Positions 12,788 through 24,809 are shown, counted from the first letter of the stretch. The stretch: 64,000 nucleotides of DNA from Erythroxylum novogranatense (GCA_029891385.1 CM057233.1:47446063-47510062); one strand, 5' to 3'. Made by a program: numbers and translations. The notes: generated by a model from the letters alone, not told the origin.

Positions 12788-13080
12788 AAGGAGTATTTAT
12801 AAATATGTTATATTATCTAAAGCTAATGTATAAATGAATATTACGTAATTTAAAATTTTGTGTTTTCAGTAACTTTTATTGTTATTAATTAATTAATTAA
12901 TTTTATACTAATGTTCATCATTCTTGAAACGTGTCCCGAATGCAATGGTCCTAATTCATCTAACGACCCCAATTTATTCTATTGACATTTTACATAATTT
13001 AAAATTTTGTGAAAGAGGTATAAGTATAAAAGTTCAAATATTTATAATGAATTAATGAAAGAAGTAAGTTTAAGTTAAAA
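12788..13080 (+). repeat. Dispersed repeat shared with 49374-49560
   Basis: The run 'ttataaatatgttatattat' followed by related text is found again at 49374 in the same orientation, and the later part ('aaagttcaaa...gaattaatga') matches 49480-49560. The copy here is longer, so one copy is deleted or the other expanded. It lies just upstream of a dyad repeat array. It is probably debris of an unclassified element. Confidence 0.6.
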
Positions 13081-13285
13081 TTTTAAAATAACAAAATTTG
13101 GAAATGTATAATAAGGAAGGAGTTAAAAGGTTAAAATTTATGAATGTGGATAAAATTATTGGGAGAAAATAAGTTAAAATATAAGAGTTAGAATATTTAA
13201 AATGAATTGATAAAATTAGTTCGCAAAAATTAGGAATGGAAAATAAAATGAAATATTGAAACGTATAGTGTAATGTGCTATACAG

Positions 13286-13500
13286 ATAAGTCATACCCGT
13301 GAGTGAAAGGAAATTTAAAATCAATTATTAATTAAAATAAGGAAAAAAAAGTCACTGTTGTGACTTATTAAATCACATAAGTCACACCAGTGAGTGAAAG
13401 AAAACTTAAAATCAAATATTAATTAAAATAAGGAAAAAAAAGTCACTACTATGACATATTAAATCACATCGGTGATTGATATTGAAATCCCTAAACCTAA
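13286..13500. repeat. 91-bp tandem repeat carrying GTCAC...GTGAC dyads
   Basis: Units begin at 13286 and 13377 with 'ataagtca', and a partial third start is visible at about 13468. Each unit holds a dyad such as GTCACTGTTGTGAC followed by 'ttattaaatcacat' and a second half-dyad 'gtcacaccagtgag'. The arrangement of two dyads separated by a TTAATA-like spacer matches dyad sites at 23.9, 48.4 and 50.0 kb. Confidence 0.8.
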
Positions 13501-14270
13501 CTTAATTGAATTGAGCTGCATAAGCAAATATCATTCTCGTTGCTGCCTCTTCTCCTTCGACCTTAAATTTGTTCTCTGGTGATTCCTACAACTTCCTACA
13601 ACTTCCTCTCCTCTGCCATCGCCTTCTTTCGTGGCCTCAGTTTTTCCAACTTTTTCCCCAACACGTCGTTTACCATCAGCTGTCGGTGAGATACCTTCTA
13701 ACCTTCCTTAAAACTATATATATTTTTCATTTTATAGTTTGTCTGTCGTATTTGTAGAGAGATAAAGTTAGTTGGTGTTGTGATGTTAGTATAACATGTT
13801 CAATTAGATAAGGTATAATCTAGGTTTATGAGGAGGAGTTTTTTTTCTTCTTTAATTATCTTCTTCATTTTAATCCTTTACTTTATAATTATTTATTAAA
13901 GCTTGTATATTTAAGTCAAAATTGAAATTAAATTTATAAATTAAATTTATTAATTTGAATTAATTTTTTTTATAATTAGTTAATCTTAAAAAATGTTGCT
14001 TCATCCATCCTGGGTTAGATATTTTAAGAGCATGTAAAGTATAACTCCATTCTATAGGCCCGGATAGGTGATTAGGCATATGTTATCATATAGGTAGGGC
14101 TAACTTGTGTGCCATGTGTTTGTTAGAAAACAATCCCAATGTTCGTTCTTAACCATTTTGGACTCATATTACTGTAAGATTTCATGTTTGTCATTTTTTT
14201 GACTACCCCAAACCTAATCAAGTAATAAACTGTTTCGTTTATTCTAAGATTTACCAAATTATTTTCGTTC
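13501..14270 (+). other. Possible 5' leader region of the Athila-like gene
   Basis: No coding frame is convincing. A pyrimidine-rich leader-like stretch (13540-13690) is followed by a donor-like 'gtcggtgagata' near 13683, and a possible acceptor 'ttcctactcag' lies at about 14275-14285, just before the ATG of the gene below. A spliced leader is therefore possible but unproven. Confidence 0.35.
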
Positions 14271-15392
14271 TTGATTCCTACTCAGGCTATGTCTCGTGTG
14301 AGATTGCCGACATCTTCATCTTCTCAACCAGAAGATATACCTATTTTTGGTAATCCTTGTCTTCAATTTGACAATGATGAGAGCCACTTAAGGTATGCAA
14401 CTTTAAAATATTGGTCGATTATATCAAATAGATTTATTGATCACAAAGCTATTATTGAATTAGGAATAGCAAGACGAGTGAATGAATTGTTGCATAACAT
14501 AGGATGAGACATATTTGTTGAATTAAAAAAAATTCGTACATTGAATTAACTTTAGAATTTTTTACTACTTTACAATTGATCTTGAATGATGATGGCAACG
14601 TGATTAATATGACATTTATATTGATGAATATGCCGCATGTCATTACTTTAGATGTATTAAATAGTATATTTGGATTTTCACATAGTGATTTATATAGCTA
14701 CCATGATGAATTTAGGCTATAGAATTTTAGAATGAAATTACTAATTCAAGAAACGATTTTTTTCTCCAAGTAGGTCTAAATTGTCTGCTTTAGGGGACCC
14801 TAGCCTTCGTTATCTTCATAGGTTTTTAACTTATATGATATTTGGTAGAGGAGATAGCCAAGGTGTAATCTCTAAAGTAGAATTATTTGTGTCATGGTGT
14901 ATGATGTATGTTAAACATTTTAATGTTGGTATATGGTTAAGTATACATCTAAGGGATGTGGCTAAAGCTAGAGCCAGCAAAATAGAGAATGGAGCAATTG
15001 TCACCCAAATTATAGAGCATCTTGGTTTACTAATTGAGAGAACAGTTATGCAGTTAGTTTCAGGGAACTCTAGTTTAGACTTGCAGTCTTTGGTGTCTAT
15101 GAAGATTGTTAGGCGATAAGGTAATTGTTATGTTCTTGTTAATGATGACACAACATAAGCTTCACGTACTAAATGTAGTCATATTGAAGTAGGTGAAGGT
15201 ACACAAGGGGATGATGTTTTGCCACCCAAAGCTACGTGTTGGAACATTGCACCTAATTATGTTGAATATTAATTATTGTCTAATCAACTAATTGTATTTG
15301 TGTGACAAACGAATGATAGATTCGACAAGGTTGAGGCTAGCATAGTGGAGATGAGGAATTTCCTAACGAATTTATATCCTCGTTCGAGATAG
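14271..15392 (+). pseudogene. Broken Athila-ORF1-like / plant transposon protein gene
   Basis: Two open segments lie in line. 14271-14507 includes 'DESHLRYATLKYWSII'. 14781-15119 includes 'DPSLRYLHRFLTYMIFGRGD', a block that in ORF1-type proteins of Athila-related retrotransposons and 'putative plant transposon protein' families precedes a motif like 'ELFVSWCMMYVK...GAIVTQIIEHLGL'. A later stretch at about 15301-15392 reads 'TNDRFDKVEASIVEMRNF', a short coiled-coil-like tail, ending in TAG. Stops and frame changes at about 14507-14780 and 15117-15300 break it. No pol sequence follows, so it is an isolated remnant or captured gene. The family call rests on motif order only. Confidence 0.5.
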
Positions 15393-16072
15393 CATCCACC
15401 TTCTTCTTAATATTGTATTTCTATCTTTTTATTTTTTTATTTTGATTATTTGTCATAAATTATTTTTAGTTTTATTGTTTGTCTTGATTAACACTGTTTG
15501 CATCTTAGATCCTTTAATTAATTTCTTATGATGTTGACAATGTATATTTTTACATTACATTTTTGCTTTCTTGTTTAATAATTATAGATGTTCGGTTATT
15601 AAATGAACTTGACGGAGATTATAAATGCATAATATGAGTGAATTAATGTAATTGCTTGCATAAATTGATTGTCTTAGATTTCAATTGAAAAGATATTAGC
15701 TTGTTGTGATAAATGAATCCAACCTTCGTTTGGTAAGAATTTGAGCTTTTTAAGATATTATATACCAGTTAAAAGTATTCATTGTTGAGAGTATTCTTTC
15801 ATGGTTAAACAAATCTAGAACTTGCTTACAAATACTAGTCGAGATTACATAATCTTGCGCAAACATTAAAGTGATGAAGGCATTTAAGATTTATCTTGAT
15901 AGCTTAAAAAGCCATCATGATATTATCCTTAGTGAGCCTCCTTAAGCTTAGATGAAACCTTTTTTTAGTTAAAACCTGAAATATAAGCCTTGGCCTTGAT
16001 TATTTATTTCTTTTGATTACATTATTCGTAAGGGCAAGTTGAGCATTTAAAAGGTATAATTGATTGTAGGGA
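15393..16072. other. AT-rich gap, nothing recognised
   Basis: Between the broken ORF1-like gene and the first solo LTR I see no coding frame, repeat array or element end. T-rich runs near 15420-15440 may be 3' flank of the gene. Confidence 0.5.
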
Positions 16073-16589
16073 ATACTTTTAATATCCTGCCTCCTAAAAT
16101 TGTTAAGAGATTAAACTGTTAGATTGAGTCACATGAATTATTTCATTTAAGAATTTACAAGGTGCATTTCATTCACATGTATAATATTTATACACATATG
16201 AATCATGATTTAGAAAACATTGCAAGATAGTATATACACTCAATTGATATATTCCGAGGTATGGAATGAAAATGAATGTGATATGAATGTGCATTCCCAA
16301 TGTTTTGCATTTTGATTTACCAATAACATGAATTGATGGATTATAATTAGTGAATTGGGAATTATTGTTACAATTGAGTAATTGATGAGGTGATATGTGC
16401 ATCTAGTCTAAGAAAAATGTTAAACAGCAAGATGAATTGATACATAGGAATTTAGGTTCATTAGATCCATGAAATGGTGACATGTGGTATTGGGAATAAG
16501 TGACAAATGGCTCAGTTAAATAGATGACAAGTGACTTGAGTACAATAATGATAAGTGTCCCTTTAAGTTTGTGAAAAATGGCACTTTGG

Positions 16590-16910
16590 ACTTGTGACAT
16601 GTGGAGCAATAGAATGATGACATGTGTAGCTTTACAAATGGTGACATGTGTGGCTTTACAATTGCTGACATGTGTATCTTTACAAATGGTGACATATGTG
16701 GCTTTACAATTGGTGACATGTGTAGCCTTACAATTAGTAACATGTGTAGCCTTACAAGTAATGACATATGGAGGCTTAAAATGAGTGAAATGTGGAGCCT
16801 AAAGTAAGTAACACATTGACCAATAGAATAGTAACACATGGACCAATAGAAGGATAACATATGTACTAATAGAATGGTGACACATGGATTAATGGAATGG
16901 TGACACATGG
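16590..16910. repeat. 24-bp minisatellite in solo LTR 1
   Basis: Units of about 24 bases of the form 'gtgacatgtgtagctttaca' with small changes are repeated about ten times, then become irregular ('gtaacacatggaccaataga'). The open frames that cross it on both strands, with repeated Met-Cys-Phe or His-Met-Ser patterns, are products of the repeat and not genes. Confidence 0.85.
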
Positions 16911-18088
16911 ATTAGTTTGACCTTCTTGAATTTTTTAGAGAAAATGGATGAAAAGGCAATTGAAGTAAGAGTGAAGGTCTGATATAAGGTTAGATGAGGG
17001 AGAAAAACAAAAATGAGAAGAGAAGGAGAGAGAAAGGGGAAAAGAAGAGGAGAAGGAAAGAAGTTATCAAGGTAAGTTGAAATTCTAGTTTCAATTTCAT
17101 ATCTCTCTTTCGATCTGTCTTTCATATCCTTAGAGCATGAATTTGAAGAAACTCAAAGAATAAAAGTTGTAGATATAGGTTTTAAATTGACCTTTGTGAA
17201 AGTGACATGGCAAAATAGTGACTAGAGCTCGAGTTATACTTGTTTCCCTAATGTTGCTTGTGATAGACCCCTGTGCAGGAACCTTGTATTATTTCCTAAT
17301 TTTTTAGGACTTTAGAGTCCGAATTAGTGAAAGTATAAAACATGAAAAATTATTATTGATATCTTATTAATGCTTCTGTGAAATGGTTTTGTTAGGAGAT
17401 GCATTGATAATGATTTATTGAGGGTTGAGTATTGGTTGCCAGTCTATTTCTTACCAAAAATAGGACAGAATTTGGGTGGAGATTATATTTTAAAGGGAGG
17501 TATTGTTTGTGTGCTTTTTAGATATATTAATACTAATGAAAGTCTAGTTTCTGGGGCACAAGAATCATGACATTTGGATCTTTTTAGAGAGGGTTATATT
17601 AAAAAAAAAGACAACTTGTTCATAAAGGAAGATTACGAAGAAATGGATGTAAACATTGCATATAAGGTTAGGTTAGCTTAATGGTTAAGGAGACATTAAG
17701 CTGAATTAGTAAGTGAATTATTGACCTATTTACATATGTTAGAATAACATTTATGATGATTGATTAGAGATGAATTTGGTTGTGGTGGTGTATGAATATG
17801 AGATACATGTTTGAGTAGTAAATAAATTGTATATTTATATGTATAAAGGCTCAGGAGATGTGAATCAAGGAGCTCATATCGAGGATTGTTGAAGTCAAGA
17901 AAGTGTATACCTTCTATTGAGGTGAGTTGGAAAAACCATATCTCTCAAATAGGATTAGAACATCTTAAGACATGCACGATGACTTGTATGTGAATTTTGA
18001 ACCTAGGTAATGCATAGTAGAATTGAATCTCAATGGACGCTAGTATACTTGTGTATTTAATAAACAAAATTGTTTTGAATAAATCTTT

Positions 18089-18227
18089 GCACTTGGAGTG
18101 CAATTGTTGTTTTATTACGTATTTTGAGAAATGATATTGTTTTCAACAAACCTGCACTTGAAGTGCAAAGGACAATGTTTTATTTTCTGAAACCAAAAAT
18201 TTGAACAACTTTGTACTTGGAGTGCAA
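18089..18227. repeat. Three dyads TGCACTTGGAGTGCA, spaced ~62 bp
   Basis: The near-palindrome TGCACTTGGAGTGCA (arms TGCACT / AGTGCA) appears at about 18089, then as TGCACTTGAAGTGCA at about 18153 and as TGTACTTGGAGTGCA at about 18211. Flanks are only loosely similar, so the dyad is the best conserved part of the unit. Confidence 0.75.
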
Positions 18228-19484
18228 AAGATGACTTTTATTGCATGAAATGATATTTGGAATTTACATATATATAATTGAGTTATGTATGTTGCGTGTA
18301 TATGTTCTCTTTTGGCTTAGAGCATGGAAATGTTCCATTTTATCAATTGGACCAATAAATAAAAACATGACTTGATTTTAATACTTAATCTTTGTATATG
18401 ATTTTTGTGATTGGTGAGGTAACAATTGTCCAATCGTGTGCTAGGCACAATAGATAAAGCAACCTCCCTATCCTTAATGCTGGTACATAAAAATCGAGCC
18501 CCCATTTTGACACTTTTCTATGGGACTTGTAGGTGATTCTACACCTAAGTTCTAGACATCGACGAGGTCATCACCTAGGGTGCTCTTGTCAACTATAGTC
18601 TAGACTCATTACAGATGAAAGTTGAGCTAACACTGGGAATAGGTGGGTGTGCACACTAGTTTGGCTAACTATTAGTGACACACATGATTGTTTTGGCTTA
18701 TTTTGATATTTGTTTTCTAACGAGATTTGATTTATACACGTGATGTTTTTTTTTTTGCTTTTGTGTACTAGAACTAGAACCTGTGTTCATAGGATGAGTG
18801 ATTAATAGGCTAGGGCTATGTGGTTCCTAACCAATATATGTTGAGTCATAGGCTAGGGCTATGTGTTTCTATGTCATGTATGTTCACTTCATAGGTTATT
18901 TACACTGTCTTGGTGTGTATCGAGTTCTTTTTACAATATACATTTTTCTTGCTCACTGAGTACATAATGTACTCACCCCCTCCGCTTTCTAACCATGCAG
19001 GTTAATTTGGTAAGCTTGAGGCTCTAAATGTATCGTGCGGTCTTTTGACATTTTCGGGGCATTATCATACGTGGATGGTCTCCATTTTGTACTTTCATTG
19101 TATGGTGGCTCGTGAATTGTTTTTATTAAGTTGGTTATGTTGATATGCTTTATAATTTTGTAAATTAACTTTTGAATGTCTTGTGGTTTGTAAATGACCT
19201 TATGTATAACCCTTTTGTACTGTTGTTGAGATTGCTCTTGAGTGGACTTAAAAGTTCAGAAGTTGTGGTAGATTTTTAAATGTGAATATATAAGTGTGTT
19301 TAAAACTGATTTATAGATGTTTTGATTGAGTTTTAGGAATTTCAAAATACAGTCGTTGTGTTGTCTAAAATGTTTTTAAAGATATTCAGTTAGTCTTGCA
19401 TAGTCAGGTTAAGGGTACTGTGAATATCCTTAGCCTAGGTATGCAGCTATTGTCATATGCCTGAAGTGGTTCCGAGTTGTGACA

Positions 19485-21009
19485 ATACTATTGGGAAAAG
19501 TATAGCATATAGTTAGGTCATAAGTAAGAGTGGGTTGGATTGTAATAATTTGAATGTGTTGTTTACATTTTTTTCCTTTTTTCCTTTTTGTTGTTGTATA
19601 TTAGGAAAAAAACAAATCATATGAAGTAAAAAAAAAGAAAAAGAAAAAAAAAAGAAAAAGAGAAAGAGAAAGAGAAGTAGAAAATTCAATGAAAAAAAGA
19701 AAAAAAAGTAAGAAAAATAAGATGAAAAGAAAGGGGAGAAGGGAAAAGTAAGGGAGATTGGTAGGGTTAAGTTTGTAATTGAAAAAAATTATATGTTTTT
19801 ATATTTAATTAGGTTGTATCATTTTAAATGCTTAATTAGTCCTATGATTTAAAGCTTAGTTTTATCTTTTCCCCTACCTTTAACTTATCCCCGTTACAAC
19901 CAAAATAAAGCCCTTCGAATTAATGTTTCTGTTAGATATTTAGTAGTGAAGATTGGATTAGTAAGCAAGCTTATGGTTAATGTTTTACGTGAAATGAATA
20001 ATGAGCAAATATTTATGACCTTTGAATGCTTAAGAAAATGGAAAGTGGAGTAAGTGCCTATCACACTTGATAATGGTCTTTCAGTTGATGTACTTGTTAA
20101 TTATGGTTATGCATGCTAATAATTGTTTGTTCACGAATTATTATAAGTTTTAAAATCTTAGGTTGTGTTTATTGAATTGATCTTTGACATCTTTAATTAT
20201 TAAATGGGAAATTAATTTGTTGTTATTATTAATTTGATTTTTTGGTGTTTTTATTTTTATGGTTTAGTGCTTTTGGTTTTGGTTGAGTACAATTATAGTT
20301 TAATATTGAGGCATTGTTGTGGTTAATTTTATTTAATTTGACTTTTTTTTATATGTTGAAATTTGTATGGATGTTAATGACATTATTTTGTGAATGAGGG
20401 ACGTTCACTCATTTCATCGTGTTTGGAGACATAGAGGAGATGCAGAGAAAGAAAGAAGACAAGAAAATCAAAGAGAGTCGGTGAAGAAAAAAGAGTCCTG
20501 ATAATTAATATAAGTATTATGTGTATGGATATGCGATTTTGAATTTATTGTTCTATTTTGTGGAAATGTTTAATTTGTAAGTGAAAATTTTTGCTTCTTA
20601 AATAGTTTTAGTTTGTTAGATGATTGTAGATTTTGATGTTTATGTAGTATTTGATGTTTATGTGGTTATGGTTTTACCATCATGTTTATGTTTAATTGAT
20701 ATTTTGATGTGGTTTTAGCAAAAGATAAAATAAAAATAGTTGGTATTAAGGTTAATTTGATCTTATTAAATTATATAAGTTTGATGCAATAGTAATATAG
20801 GCAAAAGGCGAGAATGATTCAATATAGAATAATATTGTAGGTCAGAATAATATAAAGTTGATATAACTCTTGCGTTTAGTGACTATTAGAGATAAGTTAA
20901 ATTGTTGTTGATAGATACTTAGAAAAGAAAATCAGTTAAAAATTGTAAATTCTAATACGACAATACATCCATCAAATATTTACATTAGATAATTAGATAG
21001 TACCTAACA
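19485..21009. other. AT-rich gap with polypurine tract
   Basis: No gene is recognised. A purine-only run of AAAAAG/GAAAGAG units fills most of 19603-19758. A segment at about 20345-20480 ('ttatatgttgaaattt...') resembles 24395-24480 and may be debris of the same unclassified element. Confidence 0.5.
19603..19758 (+). repeat. Polypurine tract
   Basis: About 150 bases of almost pure A and G on the plus strand, made of AAAAAGA and GAGAAA units. It has mirror-repeat character and is low-complexity sequence without coding value. Confidence 0.8.
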
Positions 21010-21014
21010 TCAAG

Positions 21015-23641
21015 TGTAACACCCGCTATTAACGTTACACCGAAATAAATTAATATTGAGACTAATGTCATTAAAATCAGAGCAGTGAACAATAATGTTA
21101 GTGACATCAAATTAATGATGTATGATATCTTTCGGTGGTCACAGGAGGGTATTCGGAACAGATGTAAAACAAAAAAACAGTACAAGAGTGGCGTTTTTGT
21201 AAATAAGTGGACATGGGGGAGTATATAAGGAAATTAGTGCCTTGTCTTCTTCTTCTCTCTCCTCATGCACGACCCTAACCTCCATTAGAGCTCCTTTCAA
21301 GCTTTTTCAAGTCTTATTTCATGAGAGGGAAGGTGATTCAAGCTAATTCATCAACCTAAAGAGGTAAGTCTTCATCCCAATGCTTAGATCTATGGATTTC
21401 AATTTGAGTTTCTCTTCTTTTGTGAAACCCATTTGAGGAGATGTATAGGTTTGATGATTGGATGATAGATTTGTGTTCTTTGATGTCCAATGACACTTAT
21501 TCTTGAAGAGATTTCGTGTATTTGGTGATTTGTGGGGTTAAACCAAAACTTAGGGTTTTGAAGGTTGAGCTGTCATGGAGACAGATTCGTAACTCCCTTT
21601 GTTCATTTTTTTTGAGCTGTTTAACGTGCGAATCTGGAGAAACTTAAAACATAGAAGTTGTAGATCCAGATGTCTACTGTCTCTATGATTTTTTTTTCAC
21701 GATTTTAGGGTTAGAAGAATAAGATTAATAGGCCCCGAATTGGTACTGGTTCAGAATACCAGCAAGATTAAAACGAGAACTGTAAGTGAATTGTTTGAAG
21801 ACCTTAAGGTTAGAATTGGATGACAAGTTCTTCTTACGAAATGTTTCAAAATGTGTCCTCTACGTTCTGTAGAAAGGGCTTATTAATTGGATGCGTATTC
21901 TGTTATATATGGCCGAATAAGTGAAGGTTGTTACTAACCCTAGTGACACAGAAGAGAACAGAATCAAGTTGGGCTTGTAAAAATCACAATAAATCAATTT
22001 AAGTCATTTTTTGAGTCGTCTTTGGATATGTGATAGCCACATGAGTCTATGGAAAATGAAGCTTTTAATCGCTTTAATTGGATGAGAGATGAATGAGTTA
22101 TAAGGTTTTGAGTAGAAAAGGGTCCAACTCATGACTGCATGTTCAGGCTGATTGTAAATGGGAGATTTGGATCTCCTTAATGACTGAGTTAGAATATGGT
22201 CATAAAAGAAGAAATGTGAGTTTATGTATAAACTAGAGTTCTGCAAAGTTTGAAAACATTGGACTTTCGTGTTAAGAGTTATGCTGTCATGAATGAGACT
22301 TTTGCAGATTTTTATGATATGTGTTAAGAAATGAGGTTTTGTGTGGGAATGACTAATGAGGGTATATGTATTTTCATGCATGTTACCCAATAGCTTGTGG
22401 AAGTGGACAAGGAATAGAACTAGACGTTGTACCTAGTTCTTCACAAGTTCAAGAAAGGTAGAAAGAAATCGAATTTCTAAGATAGTCGAGGTGAGTATAA
22501 TCATACTACTATCCTCGTGTAGTAAGCCTCTTCTTTTATCTTGCGACTTGTCAATTGTTCTTGAATCCTTATGACTTCTTTGGCATATGACTCCACAGTA
22601 GTTGAGTCTCACATGTTGTATGCCGATTGACCATATGATTTCAGATTCTTTGCATCTTCGGTTCCCTTATTGTGTTGAACCTATTGATTGCGATTCTTTG
22701 ATGAAGCATGTTTTCCATGTTAACCAAGATTGATGAGTTCTCAAAATACCCAAATGATAGGGTTTATTATCGATTATGTGCACATAGATAACCCGCCAAT
22801 GATGGGTTAGATCCGGTCCTACTTAGAGAGGGCAGCCTCTAGGACAAGGTTTGGCCGACCTAGTCAAGAATCGAAAAGGGAGATATGTCAGATTAGCATG
22901 CCTCTGTCTCTTCCTAAGAATTTCAGAAAAATGAGAAAGAATTGAAATGAGAAAGAACCCGAATGAGAAAGAAACCTAAACTCGAAAAGAACCCGAACCT
23001 AGAAAAGAATTCAAAACCAAATTCATGTTTTCTTTGAACAATCCATATTGAGCTTACTTGTTGATACTCATGTTATTGCCACATTTGGGATTTACTACCT
23101 GTATATTCATTGATGTCATATATGTTATTGTTCAGAATGCTATAGATCATCCTTGTGAAGCTAGCCTTGTGTACTTAGCCTCACAAGCACGGTAGTATGT
23201 TTATATCTCACTGAGTCACGTGGTAGACTCACACCTCATTATCATTATTTCAGAAGATTAGCAGAACGGACAAGAGAGAAATCCAAGCCGTTTTGAGACT
23301 AGCTTGGATAAGCAGACAAGTAATGTTTTGGTTTTGTATTTGACATGATGTAATTTGCAGATACTTATAGCTGCTCCATGGGTTTGTCATAATCATATAT
23401 ACATAAAACATTTATGGTCTTGTTGTGTTGTTGCGAACAATGTTGGTTGTTGATGTTTTATTTGAGAATTTCATGATTGAATCCTTACTTCTTACAACCA
23501 ATTAAACACGATAAGGATTATCAAAAAAATAAATGGGTCATGCCGAATTTTTAGTAGAAGTTGGGCTTACTACGGGTTTTGGTGACATTAAGCCGACCCA
23601 TTCCCTAGTGCCAACACGGCCCAAAAAAGTGGGTCGTGTCA
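21015..23641 (+). mobile_element. Solo Ty3/gypsy LTR 2 (2.6 kb) with TCAAG target duplication
   Basis: It begins TGTAACACCCGCTATTAAC and ends GTGGGTCGTGTCA, imperfect inverted ends with TG/CA. TCAAG stands directly on both sides (21010-21014 and 23642-23646), a perfect 5-bp target duplication. There is no interior, so it is a solo LTR. A TATA box at 21222 is followed by a pyrimidine-rich leader, GAG/GTAAGT at 21359-21366, GAG/GTGAGT at 22488-22496 and an acceptor-like 'attatttcag' near 23254. The text 'gaaacttaaaacatagaagttgtagatcc' in pieces resembles solo LTR 1 and the fragment at 51.8 kb, so these LTRs are related lineages. Confidence 0.85.
21222..21229 (+). promoter_or_regulatory. TATA box of solo LTR 2
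   Basis: TATATAAG in 'gtatataagg', followed 25-60 bases later by a pyrimidine-rich leader. This is the expected U3/R layout of a plus-oriented LTR. Confidence 0.6.
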
Positions 23642-23646
23642 TCAAG

Positions 23647-24809
23647 AGGACTCTTAAAATCAGAGTTACATTTTCACCTTTAAAATGTATGACCAAAATT
23701 TTTATCAATAGTAATATATATAGTTAATAATAATAATAATTTCGATGACATAATTAATAACCAATTAATAATAATTATTAATTAATAATAACACAATTAT
23801 AACTAAACTACTAATTAAATAATAATATGAAAGGATTAATAAGAACATGCCTATTTATTAATTAACATGGAATCGTTGCATGAGAGTCACGCTTGTGACT
23901 ATTAAGTCACAGGAGTGAGTTTGTATATATATTTAACATTTATTGGAAGAAAATGGAGGAGTATATTATAAAATTGTAAAATGACATAATTAACAACCAA
24001 TTAATAATTAATATTAATTTAAAATGACACAATTAAAACTAAATTAATAATTGAATAATAATGTCAAAAGAAATGTGTATTCATCCCGCTTGAGTGCGTG
24101 CGTGTGTGTGTGTATAATAAAGTGAAAGGATTAATAAACGTTAAATAGTTAATAAGAACATAATTCGAATTAACTAATAATTAATAATCAATAACAATTA
24201 ACAATTAACTGAGATAATTAATTTCAATAATCAAGTTACTTATTAGCCCTAATCGTGAAGAGCTATATATATACTTAATATTAGTATATAATACTTAATA
24301 ATAATTAGCAATTAATAATGCATGTGATAGGAATCAAAATGGAAGAGAAAACAAGGTATCTCAAAAGAAAGCAAATAAAAAATAAAGAAAATGATTTCTT
24401 TTTATATGTTGAAATTTTTGTGAATTTAGAAGTAATTATTTTATGAATGTGGGTGAGTTTAATAAAGAGAATTGTCTAATGGCGCAACAAAGTCACGGTT
24501 ATGAACCAAGTTACAAAATGTTAGTGATGGTTGTCAATTAACAAGAAAAAACCACTATGTAGGTATACACAATTTTGGAGTTCAAGAAAAGTGGAAGTTA
24601 AAGCACAAAAATTAGAAAAGTTATATGCTTATGTTGTTTGATGAACTATCAAAAAAGTCTATGATAATTTAGGTTTTTTGTTATTGCCATCAACATCTAC
24701 ATTTGAGGTTGGTGTAGGTTCAGTGTCGCTGAATCTTTTGTGAAGACATTGTCTTACTCTTAAAGAAGAAATAACAATATCTTCTAAAAATATAAAGAAC
24801 CAAAATAAA
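23647..24809. other. Very AT-rich tract with dyad and inverted-repeat partner
   Basis: No gene is recognised. 23888-23925 holds GTCACGCTTGTGAC, a TATTAA spacer and a second half-dyad. About 23990-24330 is rich in TTAATAA-type runs and is the inverted partner of 48520-48975. The 3' end of the Helitron should lie in this tract or just left of the RPA-like gene, but I could not identify a hairpin followed by CTRR with confidence. Confidence 0.5.
23990..24330 (+). repeat. Inverted partner of 48520-48975
   Basis: On the plus strand the runs 'gaaaggattaataaacgtta', 'aatagttaataagaacataa', 'gaagagctatatatata' and 'cttaatattagtatata' recur in the same order on the minus strand of 48520-48975. Low complexity weakens the case, but the ordered longer runs support true homology. 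Confidence 0.65.

Larger units (their letters stand above)
8642..13285. other. AT-rich region without recognised genes
   Basis: I find no sustained coding frame on either strand. Small structured parts are a TA/TG microsatellite at 10169-10203, a repeated phrase 'tatcgacacagga' near 10658 and 10722 in a stretch that reads like a minus-strand gypsy LTR tail (10560-10900, weak), a 74-bp tandem duplication at 11444-11561, and a dispersed repeat at 12788-13080. Pyrimidine-rich DNA at 11570-11640 also looks like LTR leader on the minus strand, but I cannot define its ends. Confidence 0.5.
16078..19484 (+). mobile_element. Solo Ty3/gypsy LTR 1 (3.4 kb) with ATACT target duplication
   Basis: The right end reads 'ccgagttgtgaca', a normal gypsy LTR terminus, followed by ATACT (19485-19489). 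The same ATACT stands at 16073-16077, followed by 'tttaatatcctgcc', a decayed TGTAATA start. The related LTR fragment at 50733 begins 'tgtaataaccc'. No interior or pol lies nearby, so this is a solo LTR formed by recombination. Internal features are a 24-bp minisatellite (16590-16910), donor-like sites AG/GTAAGT (17071) and GAG/GTGAGT (17919), three TGCACTTGGAGTGCA-type dyads (18089-18227), a repeated 'ataggctagggctatg' (18803 and about 18848) and an acceptor-like 'aaccatgcag' near 19000. Confidence 0.75.

Noticed and set aside
16516..16908. 130-residue His-Met-Ser-rich frame and opposite Met-Cys frames
   Set aside because: They are made by the 24-bp minisatellite; frame openness follows from the repeat unit.
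22004..22390. 128-residue minus-strand frame inside solo LTR 2
   Set aside because: It lies on the antisense strand of an LTR, is rich in Ser, His and Asn, and lacks any domain pattern.
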